From Sepiola atlantica (lineage: Eukaryota; Mollusca; Cephalopoda; Sepiida; Sepiolidae): a stretch of 64,000 nt of DNA. The stretch covers positions 5,332,001-5,396,000 of the forward strand of contig CAUVYP010001208.1 in assembly GCA_963556195.1 (NCBI GenBank), read 5' to 3'. Positions 24,993-40,100 of the stretch are shown one piece after another (the first letter of the stretch is position 1; each line of letters begins with the position of its first letter). The notes beneath the pieces are model-generated. The model searched no databases and had not been told where the DNA came from. It worked only from the letters and a program-made list of their open reading frames with translations. A program made the position numbers and the translations under genes.

Positions 24993-26852
24993 TTAGCGCG
25001 TTTTAAAGTTGATATCGCTTTTGTTTATAACTTCCACATTTATTCGAATTGTGCAACAAAACTTTGCACAGATTAGCGGAGTCACATTTTCTACTGAAGT
25101 ACCAAGTTTCAGAAGTGCAGCTCTTGTACTGCCGGAGATATGTCGATACAAACTGAATACGCAAAACATCAACAAAATTTAGCGCGTTTTAAAGTTGATA
25201 TCGCTTTTGTTTATAACTTCCACATTTATTCGAATTGTGCAACGAAACTTTGCAGACAGTCGCGGAGACACATGTTCTACTGAAGTACCAAGTTTCAGAA
25301 GTGCAGCTCTTGTACTGCCGGAGATATGTCGATACAAACTGAATACGCAAAACATCAACAAAATTTAGCGCGTTTGAAAGTTGATATCGCTTTTGTTTAT
25401 AACTTCCACATTTATTCGAATTGGGCAACGAAACTTTGCAGACAGTCGCTGGTAGGCCTTTTCTACTGAAGTACCAAGTTTCAGAAGTGCAGCTCTTGTA
25501 CTGCCGGAGATATGTCGATACAAACTGAATACGCAAAACATCGACAAAATTTAGCGCGTTTTAAAGTTGATATCGCTTTTGTTTATAACTTCCACATTTA
25601 TTCGAATTGTGCAACGAAACTTTACACAGATTAGCGGAGTCACATTTTCTACTGAAGTACTAAGTTTCAGAAGTGCAGCTCTTGTACTGCCGGAGATATG
25701 TCGATACAAACTGAATACGCAAAACATCGACAAAATTGAGCGCGTTTTAAAGTTGATATCGCTTTTGTTTATAACTTCCACATTTATTCGAATTGTGCAA
25801 CAAAACTTTGCACAGATTAGCGGAGTCACATTTTCTACTGAAGTACCAAGTTTCAGAAGTGCAGCTCTTGTACTGCCGGAGATATGTCGATACAAACTGA
25901 ATACGCAAAACATCAACAAAATTTAGCGCGTTTTATAGTTGATATCGCTTTTGTTTATAACTTTTACATTTATTCGAATTGTGCAACGAAACTTTGCAGA
26001 CAGTCGCGGATAGGCCTTTTCTACTGAAGTACCAAGTTTCAGAAGTGCAGCTCTTGTACTGCCGGAGATATGTCGATACAAACTGAATACGCAAAACATC
26101 AACAAAATTTAGCGCGTTTTAAAGTTGATATCGCTTTTGTTTATAACTTCCACATTTATTCGAATTGTGCAACGAAACTTTGCAGACAGTCGCGGAGACA
26201 CATGTTCTACTGAAGTACATGGTTTCAGAAGTGCAGCTCTTTTACTGCCGGAGATATGTCGATACAAACTGAATACGCAAAACATCAACAAAATTTAGCG
26301 CGTTTTAAAGTTGATATCGCTTTTGTTTATAACTTCCACATTTATTCGAATTGTGCAACGAAACTTTGCACAGATTAGCGGAGTCACATGTTCTACTGAA
26401 GTACCAAGTTTCAGAAGTGCAGCTCTTGTACTGCCGGAGATATGTCGATACAAACCGAATACGCAAAACATCAACAAAATTTAGCGCGTTTTAAAGTTGA
26501 TATCGCTTTTGTTTATAACTTCCACATTTATTCGAATTGTGCAACGAAACTTTGCACAGATTCGCGGAGTCACATTTTCTACTGAAGTACCAAGTTTCAG
26601 AAGTGCAGCTCTTGTACTGCCGGAGATATGTCGATACAAACTGAAAACGCAAAACATCAACAAAATTTAGCGCGTTTGAAAGTTGATATCGCTTTTGTTT
26701 ATAACTTCCACATTTATTCGAATTGTGCAACGAAACTTTGCAGACAGTCGCGGAGACACATGTTCTACTGAAGTACCAAGTTTCAGAAGTGCAGCTCTTG
26801 TACTACCGGAGATATGTCGATACAAACTGAATACGCAAAACATCAACAAAAT
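24993..26852 (+). repeat. 10-mer duplicated at 2417-bp spacing, copy 2
   Basis: This matches 22576-24435 monomer by monomer, with the consensus base at the three places where copy 1 is changed. The following H monomer at 26853 still resembles the H at 24436 (gataagcgg) until its right edge. There it ends cgcaaactatc and leads into an E, where the first copy ends cgcaaaacatc. The 12.8-kb duplication carries this pair to 35409-37268 and 37826-39685. Confidence 0.88.
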
Positions 26853-27968
26853 TTAGCGCGTTTTAAAGTTGATATCGCTTTTGTTTATAACTTCCACATT
26901 TATTCGAATTGTGCAACGAAACTTTGCACAGATAAGCGGAGTCACATGTTCTACTGAAGTACCAAGTTTCAGAAGTGCAGCTCTTGTACTGCCGGAGATA
27001 TGTCGATACAAACTGAATACGCAAACTATCAACAAAATTTAGTGCGATTTAAAGTTGATATCGCTTTTGTTTATAACTTCACCATTCTTTAGAATTGTGC
27101 AACGAAACTTTGCAGAGATAAGCGGAGTCACATGCTCTACTGAAGTACTAAGTTTCAGAAGTGCAGCTCTTGTACTGCCGGAGATATGTCGATACAAACT
27201 GAATACGCAAAACATCGACAAAATTTAGCGCGTTTTAAAGTTGATATCGCTTTTGTTTATAACTTCCACATCTATTCGAATTGTGCAACGAAACTTTGCA
27301 CAGATTAGCGGAGTCACATTTTCTACTGAAGTACCAAGTTTCAGAAGTGCAGCTCTTGTACTGCCGGAGATATGTCGATACAAACTGAATACGCAAAACA
27401 TCAACAAAATTTAGCGCGTTTTAAAGTTGATATCGCTTTTGTTTATAACTTCCACATTTATTCGAGTTGTGCAACTAAACTTTGCACAGATTAGCGGAGT
27501 AACATGTTCTACTGAAGTACCAAGTTTCAGAAGTGCAGCTCTTGTACTGCCGGAGATATGTCGATACAAACTGAATACGCAAAACATCAACAAAATTTAG
27601 CGCGTTTTAAAATTGATATCGCTTTTGTTTATAACTTCCACATTTATTCGAATTGTGCAACGAAACTTTGCAGACAGTCGCGGAGACACATGTTCTACTG
27701 AAGTACCAAGTTTCAGAAGTGCAGCTCTTGTACTGCCGGAGATATGTCGATACAAACTGAATACGCAAAACATCAACAAAATTTAGCGCGTTTTAAAGTT
27801 GATATCGCTTTTGCTTATAACTTCCACATTTATTCGAATTGTGAAACGAAACTTTGCAGACCGTCGCGGAGACACACGTTCTACTGAAGTACCAAGTTTC
27901 AGAAGTGCAGCTCTTGTACTGCCGGAGATATGTCGATACAAACTGAATACGCAAAACATCAACAAAAT
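26853..27968 (+). repeat. H-E-B-H-K-F block closing the 12.8-kb unit
   Basis: The E at 27039 has catgctctac and gtactaag. The following B has acatctattcg, the H has cgagttgtgcaactaaac, and the K begins ttttaaaattg. The same E-B pair (gctctac, then acatctattcg) reappears at 39872, 51587, 59027, 61073 and 63119, so it is a module shared with the right part of the window. Confidence 0.8.
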
Positions 27969-28154
27969 TTCGCGCGTTTTAAAGTTGATATCGCTTTTGT
28001 TTATAACTTCCACATTTATTCGAATTGTGCAACGAAGTTTTGCACAGATTTGCGGAGTCACATGTTCTACTGAAGTACCAAGTTTCAGAAGTGCAGCTCT
28101 TGTACTGCCGGAGATATGTCGATACAAACCGAATACGCAAAACATCAACAAAAT
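27969..28154 (+). repeat. Hybrid monomer at the 12.8-kb duplication junction
   Basis: The left part of this monomer matches 40802-40884 (tttcgcgcg edge, acgaagttttgc, gatttgcgg). The right part matches 15219-15321 (caaaccgaatacg). The exchange point therefore lies between 28052 and 28129, a 78-bp interval identical in both parents. The monomer is still exactly 186 bp, so the exchange was perfectly in register. Confidence 0.9.
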
Positions 28155-31100
28155 TTAGCGCGTTTTAAAGTTGATATCGCTTTTGTTTATAACTTCCACA
28201 TTTATTCGAATTGTGCAACGAAACTTTGCACAGATTAGCGGAGTCACATTTTCTACTGAAGTACCAAGTTTCAGAAGTGCAGCTCTTGTACTGCCGGAGA
28301 TATGTCGATACAAACTGAAAACGCAAAACATCAACAAAATTTAGCGCGTTTGAAAGTTGATATCGCTTTTGTTTATAACTTCCACATTTATTCGAATTGT
28401 GCAACGAAACTTTGCAGACAGTCGCGGAGACACATGTTATACTGAAGTACCAAGTTTCAGAAGTGCAGCTCTTGTACTACCGGAGATATGTCGATACAAA
28501 CTGAATACGCAAAACATCAACAAAATTTAGCGCGTTTTAAAGTTGATATCGCTTTTGTTTATAACTTCCACATTTATTCGAATTGTGCAACGAAACTTTG
28601 CACAGATAAGCGGAGTCACATGTTCTACTGAAGTACCAAGTTTCAGAAGTGCAGCTCTTGTACTGCCGGAGATATGTCGATACAAACTGAATACGCAAAA
28701 CATCAACAAAATTTAGCGCGTTTTAAAGTTGATATCGCTTTTGTTTATAACTTCCACATTTATTCGAATTGTGCAACGAAACTTTGCACAGATAAGCGGA
28801 GTAACATGTTCTGTTGAAGTACTAAGTTTCAGAAGTGCAGCTCTTGTACTGCCGGAGATATGTCGATACAAACTGAATACGCAAACTATCAACAAAATTT
28901 AGTGCGATTTAAAGTTGATATCGCTTTTGTTTATAACTTCACCATTCTTTAGAATTGTGCAACGAAACTTTGCAGAGATAAGCGGAGTCACATGTTCTAC
29001 TGAAGTACCAAGTTTCAGAAGTGCAGCTCTTGTACTACCGGAGATATGTCGATACAAACTGAATACGCAAAACATCAACAAAATTTAGCGCGTTTTAAAG
29101 TTGATATCGCTTTTGTTTATAACTTCCACATTTATTCGAATTGTGCAACGAAACTTTGCACAGATTAGCGGAGTCACATTTTCTACTGAAGTACCAAGTT
29201 TCAGAAGTGCAGCTCTTGTACTGCCGGAGATATGTCGATACAAACTGAATACGCAAAACATCAACAAAATTTAGCCCGTTTTAAAGTTGATATCGCTTTT
29301 GTTTATAACTTCCACATTTATTCCAATTGTGCAACGAAACTTTGCAGACAGTCGCGGAGGCACATTTTCTACTGAAGTACCAAGTTTCAGAAGTGCAGCT
29401 CTTGTACTGCCGGAGATATGTCGATACAAACTGAATACGCAAAACATCAACAAAATTTAGCGCGTTTTAAAGTTGATATCGCTTTTGTTTATAACTTCCA
29501 CATTTATTCGAATTGTGCAACGAAACTTTGCACAGATTAGCGGAGTCACATGTTCTACTGAAGTACCAAGTTTCAGAAGTGCAGCTCTTGTACTGCCGGA
29601 GATATGTCGATACAAACTGAATACGCAAAACATCAACAAAATTTAGCGCGTTTTAAAGTTGATATCGCTTTTGTTTATAACTTCCACATTTATTCGAATT
29701 GTGCAACGAAACTTTGTAGACAGTCGCGGATAGGCCTTTTCTACTGAAGTACCAAGTTTCAGAAGTGCAGCTCTTGTACTGCCGGAGATATGTCGATACA
29801 AACTGAATACGCAAAACATCAACAAAATTTAGCGCGTTTTAAAGTTGATATCGCTTTTGCTTATAACTTCCACATTTATTCGAATTGTGAAACGAAACTG
29901 TACAGACCGTCGCGGAGACACACGTTCTACTGAAGTACCAAGTTTCAGAAGTGCAGCTCTTGTACTGCCGGAGATATGTCGATACAAACTGAATACGCAA
30001 AACATCAACAAAATTTAGCGCGTTTTAAAGTTGATATCGCTTTTGTTTATAACTTCCACATTTATTCGAATTGTGCAACGAAACTTTGCACAGATTAGCG
30101 GAGTAACATGTTCTACTGAAGTACCAAGTTTCAGAAGTGCAGCTCTTGTACTGCCGGAGATATGTCGATACAAACTGAATACGCAAAACATCAACAAAAT
30201 TTAGCGCGTTTTAAAGTTGATATCGCTTTTGTTTATAACTTCCACATTTATTCGAATTGTGCAACGAAACTTTGCACAGATTAGCGGAGTCACATGTTCT
30301 ACTGAAGTACCAAGTTTCAGAAGTGCAGCTCTTGTACTGCCGGAGATATGTCGATACAAACCGAATACGCAAAACATCAACAAAATTTAGCGCGTTTTAA
30401 AGTTGATATCGCTTTTGTTTATAACTTCCACATTTATTCGAATTGTGCAACGAAACTTTGCACAGATTAGCGGAGTCACATTTTCTACTGAAGTACCAAG
30501 TTTCAGAAGTGCAGCTCTTGTACTGCCGGAGATATGTCGATACAAACTGAAAACGCAAAACATCAACAAAATTTAGCGCGTTTGAAAGTTGATATCGCTT
30601 TTGTTTATAACTTCCACATTTATTCGAATTGTGCAACGAAACTTTGCAGACAGTCACGGAGACACATGTTATACTGAAGTACCAAGTTTCAGAAGTGCAG
30701 CTCTTGTACTACCGGAGATATGTCGATACAAACTGAATACGCAAAACATCAACAAAATTTAGCGCGTTTTAAAGTTGATATCGCTTTTGTTTATAACTTC
30801 CACATTTATTCGAATTGTGCAACGAAACTTTGCACAGATAAGCGGAGTCACATGTTCTACTGAAGTACCAAGTTTCAGAAGTGCAGCTCTTGTACTGCCG
30901 GAGATATGTCGATACAAACTGAATACGCAAAACATCAACAAAATTTAGCGCGTTTTAAAGTTGATATCGCTTTTGTTTATAACTTCCACATTTATTCGAA
31001 TTGTGCAACGAAACTTTGCACAGATAAGCGGAGTAACATGTTCTGTTGAAGTACTAAGTTTCAGAAGTGCAGCTCTTGTACTGCCGGAGATATGTCGATA

Positions 31101-34100
31101 CAAACTGAATACGCAAACTATCAACAAAATTTAGTGCGATTTAAAGTTGATATCGCTTTTGTTTATAACTTCACCATTCTTTAGAATTGTGCAACGAAAC
31201 TTTGCAGAGATAAGCGGAGTCACATGTTCTACTGAAGTACCAAGTTTCAGAAGTGCAGCTCTTGTACTACCGGAGATATGTCGATACAAACTGAATACGC
31301 AAAACATCAACAAAATTTAGCGCGTTTTAAAGTTGATATCGCTTTTGTTTATAACTTCCACATTTATTCGAATTGTGCAACGAAACTTTGCACAGATTAG
31401 CGGAGTCACATTTTCTACTGAAGTACCAAGTTTCAGAAGTGCAGCTCTTGTACTGCCGGAGATATGTCGATACAAACTGAATACGCAAAACATCAACAAA
31501 ATTTAGCCCGTTTTAAAGTTGATATCGCTTTTGTTTATAACTTCCACATTTATTCCAATTGTGCAACGAAACTTTGCAGACAGTCGCGGAGGCACATTTT
31601 CTACTGAAGTACTAAGTTTCAGAAGTGCAGCTCTTGTACTGCCGGAGATATGTCGATACAAACTGAATACGCAAAACATCAACAAAATTTAGCGCGTTTT
31701 AAAGTTGATATCGCTTTTGTTTATAACTTCCACATTTATTCGAATTGTGCAACGAAACTTTGCACAGATTAGCGGAGTCACATGTTCTACTGAAGTACCA
31801 AGTTTCAGAAGTGCAGCTCTTGTACTGCCGGAGATATGTCGATACAAACTGAATACGCAAAACATCAACAAAATTTAGCGCGTTTTAAAGTTGATATCGC
31901 TTTTGTTTATAACTTCCACATTTATTCGAATTGTGCAACGAAACTTTGTAGACAGTCGCGGATAGGCCTTTTCTACTGAAGTACCAAGTTTCAGAAGTGC
32001 AGCTCTTGTACTGCCGGAGATATGTCGATACAAACTGAATACGCAAAACATCAACAAAATTTAGCGCGTTTTAAAGTTGATATCGCTTTTGCTTATAACT
32101 TCCACATTTATTCGAATTGTGAAACGAAACTGTACAGACCGTCGCGGAGACACACGTTCTACTGAAGTACCAAGTTTCAGAAGTGCAGCTCTTGTACTGC
32201 CGGAGATATGTCGATACAAACTGAATACGCAAAACATCAACAAAATTTAGCGCGTTTTAAAGTTGATATCGCTTTTGTTTATAACTTCCACATTTATTCG
32301 AATTGTGCAACGAAACTTTGCACAGATTAGCGGAGTAACATGTTCTACTGAAGTACCAAGTTTCAGAAGTGCAGCTCTTGTACTGCCGGAGATATGTCGA
32401 TACAAACTGAATACGCAAACTATCAACAAAATTTAGTGCGATTTAAAGTTGATATCGCTTTTGTTTATAACTTCACCATTCTTTAGAACTGTGCAACGAA
32501 ACTTTGCAGAGATAAGCGGAGTCACATGTTCTACTGAAGTACCAAGTTTCAGAAGTGCAGCTCTTGTACTACCAGAGATATGTCGATACAAACTGAATAC
32601 GCAAAACATCAACAAAATTTAGCGCGTTTTAAAGTTGATATCGCTTTTGTTTATAACTTCCACATTTATTCGAATTGTGCAACGAAACTTTGCACAGATT
32701 AGCGGAGTCACATTTTCTACTGAAGTACCAAGTTTCAGAAGTGCAGCTCTTGTACTGCCGGAGATATGTCGATACAAACTGAATACGCAAAACATCAACA
32801 AAATTTAGCCCGTTTTAAAGTTGATATCGCTTTTGTTTATAACTTCCACATTTATTCGAATTGTGCAACGAAACTTTGCAGACAGTCGCGGAGACACATG
32901 TTCTACTGAAGTACCAAGTTTCAGAAGTGCAGCTCTTGTACTGCCGGAGATATGTCGATACAAACTGAATACGCAAAACATCAACAAAATTTAGCGCGTT
33001 TTAAAGTTGATATCGCTTTTGTTTATAACTTCCACATTTATTCGAATTGTGCAACGAAACTTTGCACAGATTAGCGGAGTAACATGTTCTACTGAAGTAC
33101 CAAGTTTCAGAAGTGCAGCTCTTGTACTGCCGGAGATATGTCGATCCAAACTGAATACGCAAAACATCAACAAAATTTAGCGCGTTTGAAAGTTGATATC
33201 GCTTTTGTTTATAACTTCCACATTTATTCGAATTGTGCAACGAAACTTTGCAGACAGTCGCGGAGACACATGTTCTACTGAAGTACCAAGTTTCAGAAGT
33301 GCAGCTCTTGTACTGCCGGAGATATGTCGATACAAACTGAATACGCAAAACATCGACAAAATTTAGCGCGTTTTAAAGTTGATATCGCTTTTGTTTATAA
33401 CTTCCACATTTATTCGAATTGTGCAACGAAACTTTGCACAGATTAGCGGAGTCACATTTTCTACTGAAGTACTAAGTTTCAGAAGTGCAGCTCTTGTACT
33501 GCCGGAGATATGTCGATACAAACTGAATACGCAAAACATCAACAAAATTTAGCGCGTTTTAAAGTTGATACCGCTTTTGTTTATAACTTCCACATTTATT
33601 CGAATTGTGCAACGAAACTTTGCAGACAGTCGCGGATAGGCCTTTGCTACTGAAGTACCAAGTTTCAGAAGTGCAGCTCTTGTACTGCCGGAGATATGTC
33701 GATACAAACTGAATACGCAAAACATCAACAAAATTAAGCGCGTTTTAAAGTTGATATCGCTTTTGTTTATAACTTCCACATTTATTCGAATTGTGCAACG
33801 AAACTTTGCAGACAGTCGCGGAGACACATGTTCTACTGAAGTACCAAGTTTCAGAAGTGCAGCTCTTGTACTGCCGGAGATATGTCGATACAAACTGAAT
33901 ACGCAACACATCAACAAAATTTAGCGCGTTTTAAAGTTGATATCGCTTTTGTTTATAACTTCCACATTTATTCGAATTGTGCAACGAAACTTTGCACAGA
34001 TTAGCGGAGTCACATGTTCTACTGAAGTACCAAGTTTCAGAAGTGCAGCTCTTGTACTGCCGGAGATATGTCGATACAAACCGAATACGCAAAACATCAA

Positions 34101-37100
34101 CAAAATTTAGCGCGTTTTAAAGTTGATATCGCTTTTGTTTATAACTTCCACATTTATTCGAATTGTGCAACGAAACTTTGCACAGATTAGCGGAGTCACA
34201 TTTTCTACTGAAGTACCAAGTTTCAGAAGTGCAGCTCTTGTACTGCCGGAGATATGTCGATACAAACTGAAAACGCAAAACATCAACAAAATTTAGCGCG
34301 TTTGAAAGTTGATATCGCTTTTGTTTATAACTTCCACATTTATTCGAATTGTGCAACGAAACTTTGCAGACAGTCGCGGAGACACATGTTATACTGAAGT
34401 ACCAAGTTTCAGAAGTGCAGCTCTTGTACTACCGGAGATATGTCGATACAAACTGAATACGCAAAACATCAACAAAATTTAGCGCGTTTTAAAGTTGATA
34501 TCGCTTTTGTTTATAACTTCCACATTTATTCGAATTGTGCAACGAAACTTTGCACAGATAAGCGGAGTCACATGTTCTACTGAAGTACCAAGTTTCAGAA
34601 GTGCAGCTCTTGTACTGCCGGAGATATGTCGATACAAACTGAATACGCAAAACATCAACAAAATTTAGCGCGTTTTAAAGTTGATATCGCTTTTGTTTAT
34701 AACTTCCACATTTATTCGAATTGTGCAACGAAACTTTGCACAGATTAGCGGAGTAACATGTTCTACTGAAGTACCAAGTTTCAGAAGTGCAGCTCTTGTA
34801 CTGCCGGAGATATGTCGATACAAACTGAATACGCAAACTATCAACAAAATTTAGTGCGATTTAAAGTTGATATCGCTTTTGTTTATAACTTCACCATTCT
34901 TTAGAATTGTGCAACGAAACTTTGCAGAGATAAGCGGAGTCACATGTTCTACTGAAGTACCAAGTTTCAGAAGTGCAGCTCTTGTACTACCGGAGATATG
35001 TCGATACAAACTGAATACGCAAAACATCAACAAAATTTAGCCCGTTTTAAAGTTGATATCGCTTTTGTTTATAACTTCCACATTTATTCCAATTGTGCAA
35101 CGAAACTTTGCAGACAGTCGCGGAGGCACATTTTCTACTGAAGTACCAAGTTTCAGAAGTGCAGCTCTTGTACTGCCGGAGATATGTCGATACAAACTGA
35201 ATACGCAAAACATCAACAAAATTTAGCGCGTTTTAAAGTTGATATCGCTTTTGTTTATAACTTCCACATTTATTCGAATTGTGCAACGAAACTTTGCACA
35301 GATTAGCGGAGTCACATGTTCTACTGAAGTACCAAGTTTCAGAAGTGCAGCTCTTGTACTGCCGGAGATATGTCGATACAAACTGAATACGCAAAACATC
35401 AACAAAATTTAGCGCGTTTTAAAGTTGATATCGCTTTTGTTTATAACTTCCACATTTATTCGAATTGTGCAACAAAACTTTGCACAGATTAGCGGAGTCA
35501 CATTTTCTACTGAAGTACCAAGTTTCAGAAGTGCAGCTCTTGTACTGCCGGAGATATGTCGATACAAACTGAATACGCAAAACATCAACAAAATTTAGCG
35601 CGTTTTAAAGTTGATATCGCTTTTGTTTATAACTTCCACATTTATTCGAATTGTGCAACGAAACTTTGCAGACAGTCGCGGAGACACATGTTCTACTGAA
35701 GTACCAAGTTTCAGAAGTGCAGCTCTTGTAATGCCGGAGATATGTCGATACAAACTGAATACGCAAAACATCAACAAAATTTAGCGCGTTTGAAAGTTGA
35801 TATCGCTTTTGTTTATAACTTCCACATTTATTCGAATTGGGCAACGAAACTTTGCAGACAGTCGCTGGTAGGCCTTTTCTACTGAAGTACCAAGTTTCAG
35901 AAGTGCAGCTCTTGTACTGCCGGAGATATGTCGATACAAACTGAATACGCAAAACATCGACAAAATTTAGCGCGTTTTAAAGTTGATATCGCTTTTGTTT
36001 ATAACTTCCACATTTATTCGAATTGTGCAACGAAACTTTACACAGATTAGCGGAGTCACATTTTCTACTGAAGTACTAAGTTTCAGAAGTGCAGCTCTTG
36101 TACTGCCGGAGATATGTCGATACAAACTGAATACGCAAAACATCGACAAAATTGAGCGCGTTTTAAAGTTGATATCGCTTTTGTTTATAACTTCCACATT
36201 TATTCGAATTGTGCAACAAAACTTTGCACAGATTAGCGGAGTCACATTTTCTACTGAAGTACCAAGTTTCAGAAGTGCAGCTCTTGTACTGCCGGAGATA
36301 TGTCGATACAAACTGAATACGCAAAACATCAACAAAATTTAGCGCGTTTTATAGTTGATATCGCTTTTGTTTATAACTTTTACATTTATTCGAATTGTGC
36401 AACGAAACTTTGCAGACAGTCGCGGATAGGCCTTTTCTACTGAAGTACCAAGTTTCAGAAGTGCAGCTCTTGTACTGCCGGAGATATGTCGATACAAACT
36501 GAATACGCAAAACATCAACAAAATTTAGCGCGTTTTAAAGTTGATATCGCTTTTGTTTATAACTTCCACATTTATTCGAATTGTGCAACGAAACTTTGCA
36601 GACAGTCGCGGAGACACATGTTCTACTGAAGTACATGGTTTCAGAAGTGCAGCTCTTTTACTGCCGGAGATATGTCGATACAAACTGAATACGCAAAACA
36701 TCAACAAAATTTAGCGTGTTTTAAAGTTGATATCGCTTTTGTTTATAACTTCCACATTTATTCGAATTGTGCAACGAAACTTTGCACAGATTAGCGGAGT
36801 CACATGTTCTACTGAAGTACCAAGTTTCAGAAGTGCAGCTCTTGTACTGCCGGAGATATGTCGATACAAACCGAATACGCAAAACATCAACAAAATTTAG
36901 CGCGTTTTAAAGTTGATATCGCTTTTGTTTATAACTTCCACATTTATTCGAATTGTGCAACGAAACTTTGCACAGATTCGCGGAGTCACATTTTCTACTG
37001 AAGTACCAAGTTTCAGAAGTGCAGCTCTTGTACTGCCGGAGATATGTCGATACAAACTGAAAACGCAAAACATCAACAAAATTTAGCGCGTTTGAAAGTT

Positions 37101-40100
37101 GATATCGCTTTTGTTTATAACTTCCACATTTATTCGAATTGTGCAACGAAACTTTGCAGACAGTCGCGGAGACACATGTTCTACGGAAGTACCAAGTTTC
37201 AGAAGTGCAGCTCTTGTACTACCGGAGATATGTCGATACAAACTGAATACGCAAAACATCAACAAAATTTAGCGCGTTTTAAAGTTGATATCGCTTTTGT
37301 TTATAACTTCCACATTTATTCGAATTGTGCAACGAAACTTTGCACAGATAAGCGGAGTCACATGTTCTACTGAAGTACCAAGTTTCAGAAGTGCAGCTCT
37401 TGTACTGCCGGAGATATGTCGATACAAACTGAATACGCAAAACATCAACAAAATTTAGCGCGTTTGAAAGTTGATATCGCTTTTGTTTATAACTTCCACA
37501 TTTATTCGAATTGTGCAACGAAACTTTGCAGACAGTCGCGGAGACACATGTTCTACTGAAGTACAAGTTTCAGAAGTGCAGCTCTTGTACTGCCGGAGAT
37601 ATGTCGATACAAACTGAATACGCAAAACATCGACAAAATTTAGCGCGTTTTAAAGTTGATATCGCTTTTGTTTATAACTTCCACATTTATTCGAATTGTG
37701 CAACGAAACTTTGCACAGATTAGCGGAGTCACATTTTCTACTGAAGTACTAAGTTTCAGAAGTGCAGCTCTTGTACTGCCGGAGATATGTCGATACAAAC
37801 TGAATACGCAAAACATCAACAAAATTTAGCGCGTTTTAAAGTTGATATCGCTTTTGTTTATAACTTCCACATTTATTCGAATTGTGCAACAAAACTTTGC
37901 ACAGATTAGCGGAGTCACATTTTCTACTGAAGTACCAAGTTTCAGAAGTGCAGCTCTTGTACTGCCGGAGATATGTCGATACAAACTGAATACGCAAAAC
38001 ATCAACAAAATTTAGCGCGTTTTAAAGTTGATATCGCTTTTGTTTATAACTTCCACATTTATTCGAATTGTGCAACGAAACTTTGCAGACAGTCGCGGAG
38101 ACACATGTTCTACTGAAGTACCAAGTTTCAGAAGTGCAGCTCTTGTACTGCCGGAGATATGTCGATACAAACTGAATACGCAAAACATCAACAAAATTTA
38201 GCGCGTTTGAAAGTTGATATCGCTTTTGTTTATAACTTCCACATTTATTCGAATTGGGCAACGAAACTTTGCAGACAGTCGCTGGTAGGCCTTTTCTACT
38301 GAAGTACCAAGTTTCAGAAGTGCAGCTCTTGTACTGCCGGAGATATGTCGATACAAACTGAATACGCAAAACATCGACAAAATTTAGCGCGTTTTAAAGT
38401 TGATATCGCTTTTGTTTATAACTTCCACATTTATTCGAATTGTGCAACGAAACTTTACACAGATTAGCGGAGTCACATTTTCTACTGAAGTACTAAGTTT
38501 CAGAAGTGCAGCTCTTGTACTGCCGGAGATATGTCGATACAAACTGAATACGCAAAACATCGACAAAATTGAGCGCGTTTTAAAGTTGATATCGCTTTTG
38601 TTTATAACTTCCACATTTATTCGAATTGTGCAACAAAACTTTGCACAGATTAGCGGAGTCACATTTTCTACTGAAGTACCAAGTTTCAGAAGTGCAGCTC
38701 TTGTACTGCCGGAGATATGTCGATACAAACTGAATACGCAAAACATCAACAAAATTTAGCGCGTTTTATAGTTGATATCGCTTTTGTTTATAACTTTTAC
38801 ATTTATTCGAATTGTGCAACGAAACTTTGCAGACAGTCGCGGATAGGCCTTTTCTACTGAAGTACCAAGTTTCAGAAGTGCAGCTCTTGTACTGCCGGAG
38901 ATATGTCGATACAAACTGAATACGCAAAACATCAACAAAATTTAGCGCGTTTTAAAGTTGATATCGCTTTTGTTTATAACTTCCACATTTATTCGAATTG
39001 TGCAACGAAACTTTGCAGACAGTCGCGGAGACACATGTTCTACTGAAGTACATGGTTTCAGAAGTGCAGCTCTTTTACTGCCGGAGATATGTCGATACAA
39101 ACTGAATACGCAAAACATCAACAAAATTTAGCGCGTTTTAAAGTTGATATCGCTTTTGTTTATAACTTCCACATTTATTCGAATTGTGCAACGAAACTTT
39201 GCACAGATTAGCGGAGTCACATGTTCTACTGAAGTACCAAGTTTCAGAAGTGCAGCTCTTGTACTGCCGGAGATATGTCGATACAAACCGAATACGCAAA
39301 ACATCAACAAAATTTAGCGCGTTTTAAAGTTGATATCGCTTTTGTTTATAACTTCCACATTTATTCGAATTGTGCAACGAAACTTTGCACAGATTCGCGG
39401 AGTCACATTTTCTACTGAAGTACCAAGTTTCAGAAGTGCAGCTCTTGTACTGCCGGAGATATGTCGATACAAACTGAAAACGCAAAACATCAACAAAATT
39501 TAGCGCGTTTGAAAGTTGATATCGCTTTTGTTTATAACTTCCACATTTATTCGAATTGTGCAACGAAACTTTGCAGACAGTCGCGGAGACACATGTTCTA
39601 CTGAAGTACCAAGTTTCAGAAGTGCAGCTCTTGTACTACCGGAGATATGTCGATACAAACTGAATACGCAAAACATCAACAAAATTTAGCGCGTTTTAAA
39701 GTTGATATCGCTTTTGTTTATAACTTCCACATTTATTCGAATTGTGCAACGAAACTTTGCACAGATAAGCGGAGTCACATGTTCTACTGAAGTACCAAGT
39801 TTCAGAAGTGCAGCTCTTGTACTGCCGGAGATATGTCGATACAAACTGAATACGCAAACTATCAACAAAATTTAGTGCGATTTAAAGTTGATATCGCTTT
39901 TGTTTATAACTTCACCATTCTTTAGAATTGTGCAACGAAACTTTGCAGAGATAAGCGGAGTCACATGCTCTACTGAAGTACTAAGTTTCAGAAGTGCAGC
40001 TCTTGTACTGCCGGAGATATGTCGATACAAACTGAATACGCAAAACATCGACAAAATTTAGCGCGTTTTAAAGTTGATATCGCTTTTGTTTATAACTTCC

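Larger units (their letters stand above)
15219..28051 (+). repeat. 12,833-bp tandem duplication, copy 1 (69 monomers minus 1 bp)
   Basis: Sequence from 15219 to 28129 matches 28052 to 40962 at a constant offset of 12,833 bp. Rare private variants agree in both copies. Examples are the stop-type gttatactg A monomers, gaaactgtac in F, tcacggagac near 17,821, tagaactgtg near 19,651, gttgataccg near 20,731, cgcaacacatc near 21,070, gcgtgtttt near 23,881, tctacggaag near 24,350 and the 1-bp deletion at 24,731. I found no mismatch at any private variant I compared. Just left of 15219 the match fails (a at 15218, t at 28051). The unit contains nested 12-mer and 10-mer duplications. Confidence 0.93.
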
